Source: Rhodoferax sp. (GTDB taxonomy: Bacteria; Pseudomonadota; Gammaproteobacteria; Burkholderiales; Burkholderiaceae_C). Taken from it: a stretch of DNA of 64,000 nt. The stretch is taken from contig NZ_JAQTWL010000011.1 in assembly GCF_028689295.1 (NCBI RefSeq), positions 1 through 64,000 on the forward strand. Direction: 5' to 3'. Position 1 is the stretch's first letter; each line of letters begins with the position of its first letter. The translations under genes and the position numbers were made by a program. The notes under the pieces are model-generated. The model had not been told where the DNA came from. It worked only from the letters and a program-made list of their open reading frames with translations, and ran no database searches. Shown one piece after another: positions 28,273-36,230 of this stretch.

Positions 28273-28623
28273 TTAACCGAGGCTGAGCAGCTCGACTTCG
28301 AACTTGAGGGTGGCGTTGGGCGGAATCACGCCGCCGGCACCGCGCGCACCATAGCCCAGTTCGGGCGGGATGATGAGGGTGCGTGTGCCGCCCACCTGCA
28401 TGCCGGCCACACCCTCGTCCCAGCCCCGGATCACCATGCCGCCGCCGAGCCGGAAAATAAACGGGTCACGCCGGTCTTTGCTGGAGTCGAATTTGGCGCC
28501 TTGCTGGTCGTTTTGGTAGAGCCAGCCGGTGTAGTGGACGGTGACGTTTTGGCCGGCCGTGGCGGTGGCGCCGCTGCCGAGGATGGTGTCTTCAAATATC
28601 AGGCCAGAAGCAGTTGTTGTCAT
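28273..28623 (-). CDS. FKBP-type peptidyl-prolyl cis-trans isomerase
   Basis: A 116-aa single-domain FKBP. Signature sequence: [58 protein letters not shown], then [20 protein letters not shown]. All the usual active-site aromatics are visible (Tyr in VHYTG, Phe in KFDSS, Trp in RGWDEG, Tyr in LGYGARG). No signal peptide, so cytoplasmic. The ATG at 28623 ([13 protein letters not shown]) is chosen because the upstream open frame runs through the neighbouring HxlR gene. It has its own terminator, so it is not part of the grpE operon. Confidence 0.95.
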   Translation of the reverse strand: MTTTASGLIFEDTILGSGATATAGQNVTVHYTGWLYQNDQQGAKFDSSKDRRDPFIFRLGGGMVIRGWDEGVAGMQVGGTRTLIIPPELGYGARGAGGVIPPNATLKFEVELLSLG

Positions 28624-28673
28624 GGAAGTCAATCTGTAAAAATTGGAAAAGAAAAAAATGGCGGCGGTGTCTG

Positions 28674-28985
28674 TCAGGCTTTGTCCGGTGCCAGGCTGGT
28701 CACCCATTTATTGGCAAAGGCCGCCAGGTCACCCATGCGCTTGAGCAGGTCCAGACCCATGGGCGTGGCCAGGTAACCGTCGCTGCCGTGAGTCAACAAA
28801 CCTGCCGCCCGCAATTCCTTGATGCGGGTGTTCAGGGTGTTGGGAGTGATGTGGCCGACGCTGTCCTGCAAGATGCGAAACGTTTGCGGGTGTCCGTCTT
28901 TCAACGCCCACAAAACCCGAATGGCGTAGCGTGACTCCAGCAGGCTGAGCAATTGCCCAATGGCAACGTTGTCTTTGGCCGTCAT
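28674..28985 (-). CDS. HxlR family winged-helix transcriptional regulator
   Basis: A 103-aa winged-helix protein. The sequence [20 protein letters not shown], then [20 protein letters not shown] with a short wing ([11 protein letters not shown]), follows the HxlR layout. The usual N-terminal cysteine of redox-sensing HxlR members is absent, so its signal is unknown. ATG 28985 follows CAAGGAGATACCACAC, a strong ribosome site; an upstream in-frame ATG (29027) lacks one. The FKBP gene lies 50 bp downstream on the same strand and could be co-transcribed. Confidence 0.85.
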   Translation of the reverse strand: MTAKDNVAIGQLLSLLESRYAIRVLWALKDGHPQTFRILQDSVGHITPNTLNTRIKELRAAGLLTHGSDGYLATPMGLDLLKRMGDLAAFANKWVTSLAPDKA

Positions 28986-29179
28986 GTGTGGTATCTCCTT
29001 GAAGTGTCCTGTTTGAAAGACCGGCATTTTCCTGGCCGGCCAATGCGCAAACTATAGCGTAATCTGAACGCTTGCTACAGGTTTCATAGTAAGAAAAATC
29101 AGGGATTGACCGTGACGTGATGAGCAGGCACTCAAGCGCGATCCGCTTGGCCTGACGATCATCAAAGACATAAATGAGG

Positions 29180-29277
29180 TTGACGAGCCTTGACCCCGGC
29201 ACTGGCTCCACAGTTAGGGCTGCTTGGTTCCCCACCTGACCCGGTTGGCCGCTTCACCATGCGGGAAGGCCCGTCAA
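29180..29277 (-). ncRNA. ffs: Signal recognition particle 4.5S RNA (bacterial small type)
   Basis: The minus strand contains GGTCAGGT-GGGGAACC-AAGCAGCC, equivalent to the conserved E. coli 4.5S motif GGTCAGGT-CCGGAAGG-AAGCAGCC: the GGAA tetraloop is kept and its closing pairs are swapped from CC/GG to GG/CC, a compensatory change. The ends pair: TTGACGGGCCTT at the 5' end with AAGGCTCGTCAA at the 3' end, giving a ~98-nt rod. A TACAAT -10 box (29288-29283) lies 6 nt upstream of the 5' end. This fills most of the 319-bp gap between the HxlR and YegP genes. Confidence 0.92.
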
Positions 29278-29282
29278 TCGAG

Positions 29283-29288
29283 ATTGTA
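29283..29288 (-). promoter_or_regulatory. -10 box of the SRP RNA promoter
   Basis: TACAAT on the minus strand ends 6 nt before the predicted RNA 5' end. A TTAAGT hexamer 15 bp upstream overlaps the YegP stop codon and is a poor -35 at short spacing. Confidence 0.5.
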
Positions 29289-29304
29289 AAGCCTGCGTCC
29301 GGAC

Positions 29305-29643
29305 TTAAGCCTCTGTCAGGTCTTTGGTATCCGCGCCCGGCGCATTGGTTTTGACGGACGCAATGCCGTTGTCGCGTGACGCCTCTGAGGCATACATTTC
29401 GCTGCGTCCGATGACCTGGCCGTTGCTTGCCTTCAGGCTGAAATAAGGCTGGCCAGACGTGGACTCGGCCCGCACGAAGCGCTCGTCCACCGCGGCGTTG
29501 GTTTTGCACGATTCAATGCCCTGTGTGGCGTCCGCCTTTGAGTCATACATCTGGCTGGTCAGAATGACCTGACCATTGCCCGCTTTCAGGTTGAACAGAA
29601 ATTTCCCGTTTTTTGATTTGCTGATCTCAAATTTTCCGGCCAT
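29305..29643 (-). CDS. YegP family protein (two DUF1508 repeats)
   Basis: A 112-aa protein made of two copies of the DUF1508 repeat: GKFLFNLKAGNGQVILTSQM (about residues 13-32) and PYFSLKASNGQVIGRSEM (about 65-82), each followed by a helix containing KTNA. YegP-like proteins are small cytoplasmic proteins of unknown biochemical role, often abundant in stationary phase or stress. Start ATG 29643 follows AAGGAGAAAAATC, a strong ribosome site. The ffs gene begins about 28 bp past its stop on the same strand. Confidence 0.92.
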   Translation of the reverse strand: MAGKFEISKSKNGKFLFNLKAGNGQVILTSQMYDSKADATQGIESCKTNAAVDERFVRAESTSGQPYFSLKASNGQVIGRSEMYASEASRDNGIASVKTNAPGADTKDLTEA

Positions 29644-29755
29644 GATTTTTCTCCTTAAAAGTATTCAAATGGGCTTGGATTGACCGGACAGGCGTTTGAC
29701 TGAGCCTGCCGGGATGATCAGTTTAACGGCACTAACGGCCCTTTAGAATCGAGAA

Positions 29756-31543
29756 ATGTCATATCTCGTGCTTGCCCGTAAATACCGTCCCCGCAACTTC
29801 TCCGAAATGGTGGGGCAGGACCATGTGGTGCAAGCCCTGACCAATGCGCTCACCACCCAGCGCCTGCACCATGCCTATCTCTTTACCGGAACGCGCGGCG
29901 TGGGCAAAACCACGGTGTCGCGCATTCTGGCCAAATCGCTCAATTGCCAGGGTGCGGACGGGCAGGGCGGCATTACTGCCACCCCATGCGGCGTTTGCCA
30001 GGCCTGCACCGACATTGACAGCGGTCGATTTGTTGACTACACCGAACTCGATGCCGCCTCCAACCGGGGCGTGGACGAGGTCCAGGCGCTGCTGGAGCAG
30101 GCGGTTTACAAGCCGGTGCAGGGGCGTTTCAAGGTCTTCATGATCGACGAAGTGCACATGCTCACGGGCCACGCCTTCAACGCCATGCTCAAAACGCTGG
30201 AAGAGCCGCCCGAGTATTTGAAGTTTGTACTGGCCACCACCGACCCGCAAAAGGTGCCGGTCACGGTGCTGTCGCGCTGCCTGCAATTCAATTTGCGGCC
30301 GATGGCCCCCGAGACCATCCGCGAGCATCTGCAAAAAGTGTTGCAGTCCGAGCAGGTCAGCGCTGATGTGCCGGCGCTGCGCTTGCTGGCGCGTGCGGCG
30401 CATGGCTCCATGCGCGATGCGCTCAGCCTGACCGACCAGGCTATTGCGTTTGGCTCGGGCAGCCTGCAGGAGGCCACGGTGCGCCAGATGCTGGGCAGTG
30501 TCGACCGCTCCTATGTGTTCCGCCTGCTCCAGGCGCTGGCCCAGGGCGATGGCAAAACCGTGGTGGAAACGTCGGAAGCCTTGCGCACCCACGGCTTGAG
30601 CGCCGCCTCCACACTGGAAGAAATGAGCGGGGTGCTGCAGCGCATGGCCGTGCTGCAGGCCGTGCCCGACAGCGCCCGGGACGACAGCGACATTGAGGCG
30701 GCCGAGATCGCGCAACTTGCTGCGCTGATGCCCGCCGATGAAACCCAGTTGCTCTACAGCATCTGTCTGCATGGGCGCGGCGAGCTGGGTTTGGCGCCCG
30801 ATGAGTATGCGGCGCTCACCATGGTGCTGCTGCGCCTGCTGGCGTTCAAGCCCGGCGCAGTGCCGGCTGCGATGCAGGAAAAAAAAACTCTGAAAATTAC
30901 GCCTCGGCCCGGCCCTGAGCCGGCCCGGGTTGCGCCTGCCGCTGCCACCCGTCCCGAGGGCCAGCGGCTGGCGGTGCGCGATATGCCAGGCGCCTCATCC
31001 AGCGCACAAAACCAGCCCGAGGTGGCGCAACAGCCCAAGACTTCAACCCCCGCGGACCCATCGCCGGAGGCTGCAAAAATTGAAGCCGTCCAGGTGCGTG
31101 AGCAGCCAGACTCCTGGCGCGATGTGCCGCTTGAACAAGCGGCAACTTCGGTGCCAGCCAGTCCGGAGGGCGATTTCTGGCACGCCACGGTGCACGCGCT
31201 GATTGCCACAGAGTCCATTGCGGCCATGGTGCGTGAGCTGGCCCTGCAGTCGCAATTGGTGGCGCGTGATCAAGACCAGTGGCTGCTGCGCGTCGAGCGC
31301 GAGTCGCTTAACCAGTCGGGCAGCCGTGAGCGGCTGGCGGCGGCCCTGTCGGCTGCGGGTTACCCGGTGCGGCTGGTCGCGGAGGTGGGGCGCGTCACCG
31401 ACAGCCCGGCCAAACGCAATGCGGCGGCGGCGGCACAAGCCCAGCTGGCGGCTGAAAAAATCGTTTTCGATGATCCCCTGGTGCAGTCGCTGATGCGTGA
31501 TTTTGGGGCGAAAATCGTGCCCGGCAGCATCAAGCCGGGGTGA
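29756..31543 (+). CDS. dnaX: DNA polymerase III subunit tau/gamma
   Basis: A 595-aa clamp-loader ATPase. The N-terminal AAA+ module has YLVLARKYRPRNFSEMVGQD, Walker A in FTGTRGVGKTTVSRILAKSL, a zinc-binding cluster including CGVCQAC, and the DEVHMLTGHAFNAMLKTLEE box. From about residue 375 the sequence becomes low-complexity Pro/Ala-rich, then a C-terminal domain for polymerase contact. A run of nine A at 30879-30887 encodes Glu375-Lys376-Lys377; slippage by one base would end translation after 387 residues. ybaB and recR follow in the usual order. Confidence 0.97.
   Translation: MSYLVLARKYRPRNFSEMVGQDHVVQALTNALTTQRLHHAYLFTGTRGVGKTTVSRILAKSLNCQGADGQGGITATPCGVCQACTDIDSGRFVDYTELDAASNRGVDEVQALLEQAVYKPVQGRFKVFMIDEVHMLTGHAFNAMLKTLEEPPEYLKFVLATTDPQKVPVTVLSRCLQFNLRPMAPETIREHLQKVLQSEQVSADVPALRLLARAAHGSMRDALSLTDQAIAFGSGSLQEATVRQMLGSVDRSYVFRLLQALAQGDGKTVVETSEALRTHGLSAASTLEEMSGVLQRMAVLQAVPDSARDDSDIEAAEIAQLAALMPADETQLLYSICLHGRGELGLAPDEYAALTMVLLRLLAFKPGAVPAAMQEKKTLKITPRPGPEPARVAPAAATRPEGQRLAVRDMPGASSSAQNQPEVAQQPKTSTPADPSPEAAKIEAVQVREQPDSWRDVPLEQAATSVPASPEGDFWHATVHALIATESIAAMVRELALQSQLVARDQDQWLLRVERESLNQSGSRERLAAALSAAGYPVRLVAEVGRVTDSPAKRNAAAAAQAQLAAEKIVFDDPLVQSLMRDFGAKIVPGSIKPG
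30879..30887 (+). other. A9 slippery tract inside dnaX
   Basis: GGAAAAAAAAACTC: nine consecutive A read in frame as GAA AAA AAA ACT. In the -1 frame (or with one extra A in the mRNA) translation continues N-S-E-N-Y-A-S-A-R-P and stops at TGA (30918-30920), giving a 387-aa protein. GC-rich inverted sequence (CCCGG...CCGGG) surrounds that stop. Confidence 0.6.
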
Positions 31544-31639
31544 AGCGCCTCAGCCGCTTAATATTTTTGTGCCGGATGCGCATGGCTTGCGCCCCGACGC
31601 TTTTTCGATTGACGATTTAAATTAAAGAAGGAAATTTCC

Positions 31640-31972
31640 ATGTTCAACAAAGGACAACTCGCCGGTCTCATGAAGCAGGCGCAGGCGATGCAGGACAACA
31701 TGAAAAAAGCCCAGGACGAGCTGGGCAGCATCGAAGTCACGGGCGAGTCGGGTGCGGGCCTGGTCACGGTCACCATGACCTGCAAGCACGACGTGCGCCG
31801 CGTCACCATCGACCCCAGCCTGCTGGCCGACGACAAGGACATGCTCGAAGACCTTGTGGCCGCCGCCTTCAATGCCGCGGTGCGCAAGGCCGAAGAAACC
31901 TCGACCGAAAAGATGGGCAAGATCACCGCCGGCATGCCCGGCCTTCCCGGCGGGATGAAGTTCCCCTTCTGA
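31640..31972 (+). CDS. ybaB: YbaB/EbfC family nucleoid-associated protein
   Basis: A 110-aa protein matching Yba[21 protein letters not shown] forms the N-terminal helix, [20 protein letters not shown] the first beta strands and [20 protein letters not shown] the later part. YbaB proteins form small dimers that bind DNA. The position between dnaX and recR is the conserved one. ATG 31640 follows AAAGAAGGAAATTTCC. Confidence 0.95.
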   Translation: MFNKGQLAGLMKQAQAMQDNMKKAQDELGSIEVTGESGAGLVTVTMTCKHDVRRVTIDPSLLADDKDMLEDLVAAAFNAAVRKAEETSTEKMGKITAGMPGLPGGMKFPF

Positions 31973-32003
31973 CGCGCACCAGCTCTGTCGCCATCATTTC
32001 AAT

Positions 32004-32591
32004 ATGGACACCAACGCGCTTGAAACCCTGATCCAGTCGCTGCGGCGGCTTCCCGGGGTGGGCGTCAAGTCGGCGCAGCGCATGGCGTTTCATTTGCTGC
32101 AGCACGACCGGCCCGGGGCGCAAGCGCTCTCGATGGCGCTGGCCCATGCGGCGCAGGCGGTGCAACACTGCGAGCGCTGCCACACTTTTACCGAGGCACA
32201 GGTGTGCGCCACCTGTCTGGACGGGCGCCGCGATGCCGGCCAACTGTGCGTGGTGGAAACCCCGGCCGACCAGTCGGCGGTGGAGCGCACCGGTGCCTAC
32301 CGGGGTCTTTACTTTGTGCTGATGGGCAAGCTCAGCCCGCTCGACGGCATCGGCCCGCACGACATTGGTCTGAAAAAGCTGTTTGAGCGGGCACTCGACG
32401 GCACGGTGCAGGAGGTGATTCTGGCAACCAATTTCACCGCCGAGGGCGAAGCCACGGCGCACGTCATCAGCGAAGGGCTCAAGGCGCGCGGCCTGCACCT
32501 GACGCGGCTGGCGCGCGGCGTGCCGGTGGGCAGCGAACTCGAGTATGTGGATCTTGGCACCATTGCCCACGCGCTGGTGGACCGGCGCTGA
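32004..32591 (+). CDS. recR: Recombination protein RecR
   Basis: A 195-aa RecR. The N-terminal helix-hairpin-helix is in [20 protein letters not shown]; the zinc finger is [16 protein letters not shown] (about residues 56-71); the Toprim domain starts with [19 protein letters not shown] and includes [19 protein letters not shown]; the C-terminus has [17 protein letters not shown]. RecR acts with RecF/RecO in gap repair and RecA loading. It ends only 5 bp from the convergent mltD stop. Confidence 0.98.
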   Translation: MDTNALETLIQSLRRLPGVGVKSAQRMAFHLLQHDRPGAQALSMALAHAAQAVQHCERCHTFTEAQVCATCLDGRRDAGQLCVVETPADQSAVERTGAYRGLYFVLMGKLSPLDGIGPHDIGLKKLFERALDGTVQEVILATNFTAEGEATAHVISEGLKARGLHLTRLARGVPVGSELEYVDLGTIAHALVDRR

Positions 32592-32596
32592 CACGT

Positions 32597-34144
32597 TTAT
32601 TGGCGCGCCAGCTTGACGGGTTTTTTCCTGGCCGCTGATTTGACCGGCGCGCGTTTGGCCGCCCTGGCGACCGCCGTTTTTCCGCGCGCCTTGGCGCCGC
32701 GCCCGGCTCGCGCCTTGGCTGGCAAGTAAAGCACGACCGATTGCCCCAGTCTGAAAGTGGCCGACGTGCTTACCTTGTTCCAGTCAGCAAGCACCTGGGC
32801 GCTCACGCTGAAGCGCCTGGCCATGCTGGCGACGTTGTCTCTCTTGCCTGCTTTCACCACGGTTTTTCTCAACACCACGTCGGGCGCCAGTGACAGGTAA
32901 CCGTTGTCGGCGACGTGCTCTGTGACGTCGCTGTCGATGCTGGCCGAGCGCCGCACCAGCAGGGTCGAGCCGGCCCTGATCCGCATCCGGGGCGGAATCT
33001 GGTTGACGCTCAGCAGCTCGGCCTCGGTCATGCCGACACGCTTGGCGGCATCGGCGGGCTTGAGGGTGGTGGGTGCGATCCAGGCCGTCCAGTTGGTCAA
33101 ACGCCCGCCCGTGTAGGCCTCAAGGTTGCTTTGGAAGCGTTCGGCGTTGTCCCACGGCAGCAGAATTTGCGAAGTGCCGGCCGCCAATAAAACGGGTTTG
33201 CTGGCGGAGGGGTTGAGCGCCCGGAAATCGTCCAGCGGTACCTCGGCCAGTGAGGCAGCAAGCGACACATCGATGTCATGCGTGATCTCGACGCTCTGGA
33301 AATAGGGATGGTTGCCGATCTCCGGCAGGGTCACCCGGAAGGATTCAGGATTGGCCACGATGTTTTTCACGGCCTGCAACTTGGGCACGTAAAAGCGGGT
33401 TTCCATGGGCATGACCAGATCGGTATAGCCGGTGCCGGTGCCGGCCTTTTTGGCTTTCTTGATGGCGCGCTGCACGCTGCCCTCGCCCCAGTTGTAGGCG
33501 GCCAGCGCCAGATGCCAGTCGCCGAACATGCCATAGAGCTTTTGCATGTAATCCAGCGCGGCGCGGGTCGATTCGATCACGTCGCGGCGGTCGTCGCGAA
33601 ACATGTTTTGCTTGAGGTCGAAATGCTTGCCGGTGGCGGGCATGAACTGCCACATGCCGGCCGCCTTGGCGCTGGAGATCGCCTGCGGATTGAAGGCGCT
33701 CTCGATGAATGGCAGCAGCGCCAATTCGCTGGGCATGTCGCGCCGCTCCAGTTCTTCGACGATGTAGAACAGGTATTTGCTGCCGCGCTCGGTCATGCGG
33801 GCCATGTAGTCGGGGCGGCTGCTGTACCAGAGTTCGCGCTCGCGCACCAGGTCGGTGTCGAGGTCGGGCATGGCAAAGCCGCGGCGCACGCGCTCCCACA
33901 GGTCGGCCGGCGGCAGCACGGCATGCACACTTTGCGAGCCCAGGTGCAAAGAGGTGAGTGGCTTGAGGCCGCCCGCGGGGTAGAGCGCGGGGTTGCTGTC
34001 GTTGGCGCTGGTGCTGGTGCTGCCGGACACCGGTGCGCCAACACTTGAAGACGCAGGCGTATCTGTGGGAGCCAATGCCGGGTTGGCGCAACCGGCCAGC
34101 CAAACGCTGGCAGAAAGCACCAACCAGTGAAGAAGAAATTTCAA
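32597..34144 (-). CDS. mltD: Membrane-bound lytic transglycosylase MltD with LysM domains
   Basis: A 515-aa lipoprotein: the signal segment ends in SVWLAGC (lipobox LAGC). The SLT catalytic domain has the Glu motif in LLPFIESAFNPQAISSAKAA and GMWQFMPATGKHFDLKQ, followed by YNWGEGSVQRAIKKAKKAG. The C-terminal part has LysM-type repeats for peptidoglycan binding (one around KAGKRDNVASMARRFSVSAQ) and a basic Lys/Arg/Ala-rich tail of about 45 residues. It cleaves glycan strands in the periplasm. The start overlaps the gloB stop by 4 bp, so gloB-mltD are coupled. Confidence 0.93.
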   Translation of the reverse strand: MKFLLHWLVLSASVWLAGCANPALAPTDTPASSSVGAPVSGSTSTSANDSNPALYPAGGLKPLTSLHLGSQSVHAVLPPADLWERVRRGFAMPDLDTDLVRERELWYSSRPDYMARMTERGSKYLFYIVEELERRDMPSELALLPFIESAFNPQAISSAKAAGMWQFMPATGKHFDLKQNMFRDDRRDVIESTRAALDYMQKLYGMFGDWHLALAAYNWGEGSVQRAIKKAKKAGTGTGYTDLVMPMETRFYVPKLQAVKNIVANPESFRVTLPEIGNHPYFQSVEITHDIDVSLAASLAEVPLDDFRALNPSASKPVLLAAGTSQILLPWDNAERFQSNLEAYTGGRLTNWTAWIAPTTLKPADAAKRVGMTEAELLSVNQIPPRMRIRAGSTLLVRRSASIDSDVTEHVADNGYLSLAPDVVLRKTVVKAGKRDNVASMARRFSVSAQVLADWNKVSTSATFRLGQSVVLYLPAKARAGRGAKARGKTAVARAAKRAPVKSAARKKPVKLARQ

Positions 34145-34908
34145 AATTGATCTTTCCAGGTTCGCAGGGCGGCAAACACGCTGACGGGGTCATGCGCGTT
34201 CGGGGACCTCTGCCGCACTGCATGAGCCACGCTGGGCAAATGAGTGCGCAAAAAAGGATTCACGGTTTTCTCAAGGCCGATCGAGGAGGGCAACGTCGGC
34301 AACTCCTGGTCGCGCAGTGCATGGGCCCGATCCGTATAGGCCTGCACGGCCGCATTGTCGGGCTCAACGGCGCGGGCAAAACACAAGCCGTCCAGGGTGT
34401 ATTCGTGAGCGCAGCACATGCGGGTGGCATCGGGCAGGGCGGCCAGACGCGTCAGCGAGGTCAGCATTTGCGCCGGTGTACCTTCGAACAGGCGACCGCA
34501 ACCCGCGCTGAACATGGTGTCACCACAAAACAAAACGGGGTCTTCGTCGGGGATATGGCCCACATAGGCGATGTGGCCGGCAGTGTGGCCCGGCACCAGC
34601 AGCACCTCGAAGCGCAAGCCCAGCGGCCGGATCACATCGCCGTCACCCAGGCGCTGCAGGGGTTCTGGCATGCGCTCCCCTGCGGGACCATAAACCAGCG
34701 CGCCCGTATTTTGGCGCAGGGTATCGACGCCGCCGGTATGGTCGCCGTGGTGGTGCGTGACTAGAATCGCTTCCAGCGCCAAACCGCCTTGCTGCAATGC
34801 AGCCAGCACAGGGTTGGCATCTCCAGGGTCAACCACCAACGCCCGGCGGCCGTCGTGCAGCATCCAGATGTAGTTGTCGTCGAAAGCAGGTATTGGTATT
34901 AATTTCAT
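34141..34908 (-). CDS. gloB: Hydroxyacylglutathione hydrolase (glyoxalase II)
   Basis: A 255-aa MBL-fold thioesterase. The binuclear metal site is ILVTHHHGDHTGGVDTLRQ; other ligands are in VLLVPGHTAGHIAYV and LFCGDTMFSAGCGRLFEGTP; the C-terminal block MCCAHEYTL and NPFLR complete the glyoxalase II signature. It hydrolyses S-lactoylglutathione in methylglyoxal detoxification. Its ATG (34908-34906) overlaps the ATG of the divergent methyltransferase gene by 2 bp. Confidence 0.96.
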   Translation of the reverse strand: MKLIPIPAFDDNYIWMLHDGRRALVVDPGDANPVLAALQQGGLALEAILVTHHHGDHTGGVDTLRQNTGALVYGPAGERMPEPLQRLGDGDVIRPLGLRFEVLLVPGHTAGHIAYVGHIPDEDPVLFCGDTMFSAGCGRLFEGTPAQMLTSLTRLAALPDATRMCCAHEYTLDGLCFARAVEPDNAAVQAYTDRAHALRDQELPTLPSSIGLEKTVNPFLRTHLPSVAHAVRQRSPNAHDPVSVFAALRTWKDQF

Positions 34909-35692
34909 GGCTGAACAAATTATAGGTTTGCACGAATGGATGACGACACCGCCGGGCGCTTATCTGCTGGCGTGGGAGCGAGCATACATGGCCCGGGCGG
35001 TGACCGATGTGTTTGGCTTTCATGCCCTGCAACTGGGTTTGCCCGAGCTCGACGGGCTGGCTGCCAACCGCATGCCGCACCGATGGCTGGCAACTGAAAT
35101 TCCCCATGAGAAGGCCGCCTTTGTCACCGACTTTGCGGCACTGCCCTTTCCGTCTGGCAGTCTCGATCTGGTGGTGCTGCCGCACGCGCTCGAACTCACC
35201 GCCGACCCGCACACCGCCTTGAGTGAAGTGGCACGCGTGCTGGTGCCCGAGGGCCGAGTGGTGATCTGCGGCTTTAACCCCATGAGTTTGTGGGGCTTTC
35301 GCCAGCAACGCGCGCACCTGTACCGGCGCCTGGGCGTGAACCGGCTGTTTTTGCCGCAAAACGGTGAGTTCATCGGTTACCTGCGTTGCCGCGATTGGTT
35401 GCGCCTGCTGAGTTTTGAAATCGAGTCGGGGCACTTTGGCTGCTATCGGCCGGCCCTGGCCAACCAGACGTGGTTGCAGCGCTTTGCCTGGATGGACAAG
35501 GCGGGCGCGCGCTGGTGGCCATTTTTTGGCGCCGTCTATGGATTGGTCGCGGTCAAGCGGGTGCGCGGCATGACGCTGCTCAATCCGGGCTGGAATACGC
35601 CAAGAATCCTGGCCACTGCGCCTGTTTCCGTGGCCAACAGCGCTGGCAGTGCCCAGGCTGGTTTTCATAATGGTTTGCATGAAGAAGGATGA
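34907..35692 (+). CDS. Class I SAM-dependent methyltransferase
   Basis: A 261-aa protein of the methyltransferase type that sits next to gloB and rnhA in many Burkholderiales. The segment [20 protein letters not shown] opens the protein; [20 protein letters not shown] and [20 protein letters not shown] are the post-motif I and motif III regions of the SAM fold. The classical glycine-rich motif I is weak. Substrate unknown. ATG 34907 is used because the conserved N-terminal block begins about 7 residues later; ATG 34940 is a shorter alternative. The rnhA reading frame starts inside its last codons. Confidence 0.82.
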   Translation: MAEQIIGLHEWMTTPPGAYLLAWERAYMARAVTDVFGFHALQLGLPELDGLAANRMPHRWLATEIPHEKAAFVTDFAALPFPSGSLDLVVLPHALELTADPHTALSEVARVLVPEGRVVICGFNPMSLWGFRQQRAHLYRRLGVNRLFLPQNGEFIGYLRCRDWLRLLSFEIESGHFGCYRPALANQTWLQRFAWMDKAGARWWPFFGAVYGLVAVKRVRGMTLLNPGWNTPRILATAPVSVANSAGSAQAGFHNGLHEEG

Positions 35693-36152
35693 GGTCAAGG
35701 TTTTGAATCTGATTGATATTTACACCGACGGCGCCTGCAAGGGTAACCCGGGCCCGGGCGGCTGGGGTGCACTGCTCAAATCTGCCGACGCCGAAAAGGA
35801 GCTGTTTGGCGGTGAACTGGGGACCACCAACAACCGCATGGAAATGATGGCGGTGATCGAGGCGCTGACCGCCTTGAAGCGCCCCTGCAAGGTCAGGCTG
35901 CATGTGGACAGCCAGTACGTCCTCAAGGGCATGACAGAATGGCTGCCGGGCTGGAAAGCGCGCGGCTGGAAAACCGCCAGCAAGGCCCCGGTCAAAAATG
36001 TGGACTTGTGGCAGCGACTGGACGCGTTGGTCAACGACGGAAGCCACCAGATCGAGTGGTTCTGGGTGCGTGGCCACAACGGTGACCCCGGCAACGAGCG
36101 CGCCGACGAGCTGGCCAACCAGGGCGTGGACATCGCGCTGGCACAGCGCTGA
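35679..36152 (+). CDS. rnhA: Ribonuclease HI
   Basis: About 157 aa from ATG 35679 (overlapping the methyltransferase stop by 14 bp). A TTG at 35703 preceded by GAGGTCAAGG is an alternative start closer to the usual family N-terminus. Catalytic residues are visible: Asp in [17 protein letters not shown], Glu in [14 protein letters not shown], Asp in [10 protein letters not shown] and the His/Asp of [18 protein letters not shown]. It removes RNA from RNA-DNA hybrids such as Okazaki primers and R-loops. Confidence 0.94.
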   Translation: MKKDEVKVLNLIDIYTDGACKGNPGPGGWGALLKSADAEKELFGGELGTTNNRMEMMAVIEALTALKRPCKVRLHVDSQYVLKGMTEWLPGWKARGWKTASKAPVKNVDLWQRLDALVNDGSHQIEWFWVRGHNGDPGNERADELANQGVDIALAQR

Positions 36153-36230
36153 ACCCTGCACTGCAAGGCGTGCCCGGTCCCGCTACAGTAGCGCGGTGCA
36201 TGGTTTGTTGGCATTGACTGGACTACTTTC

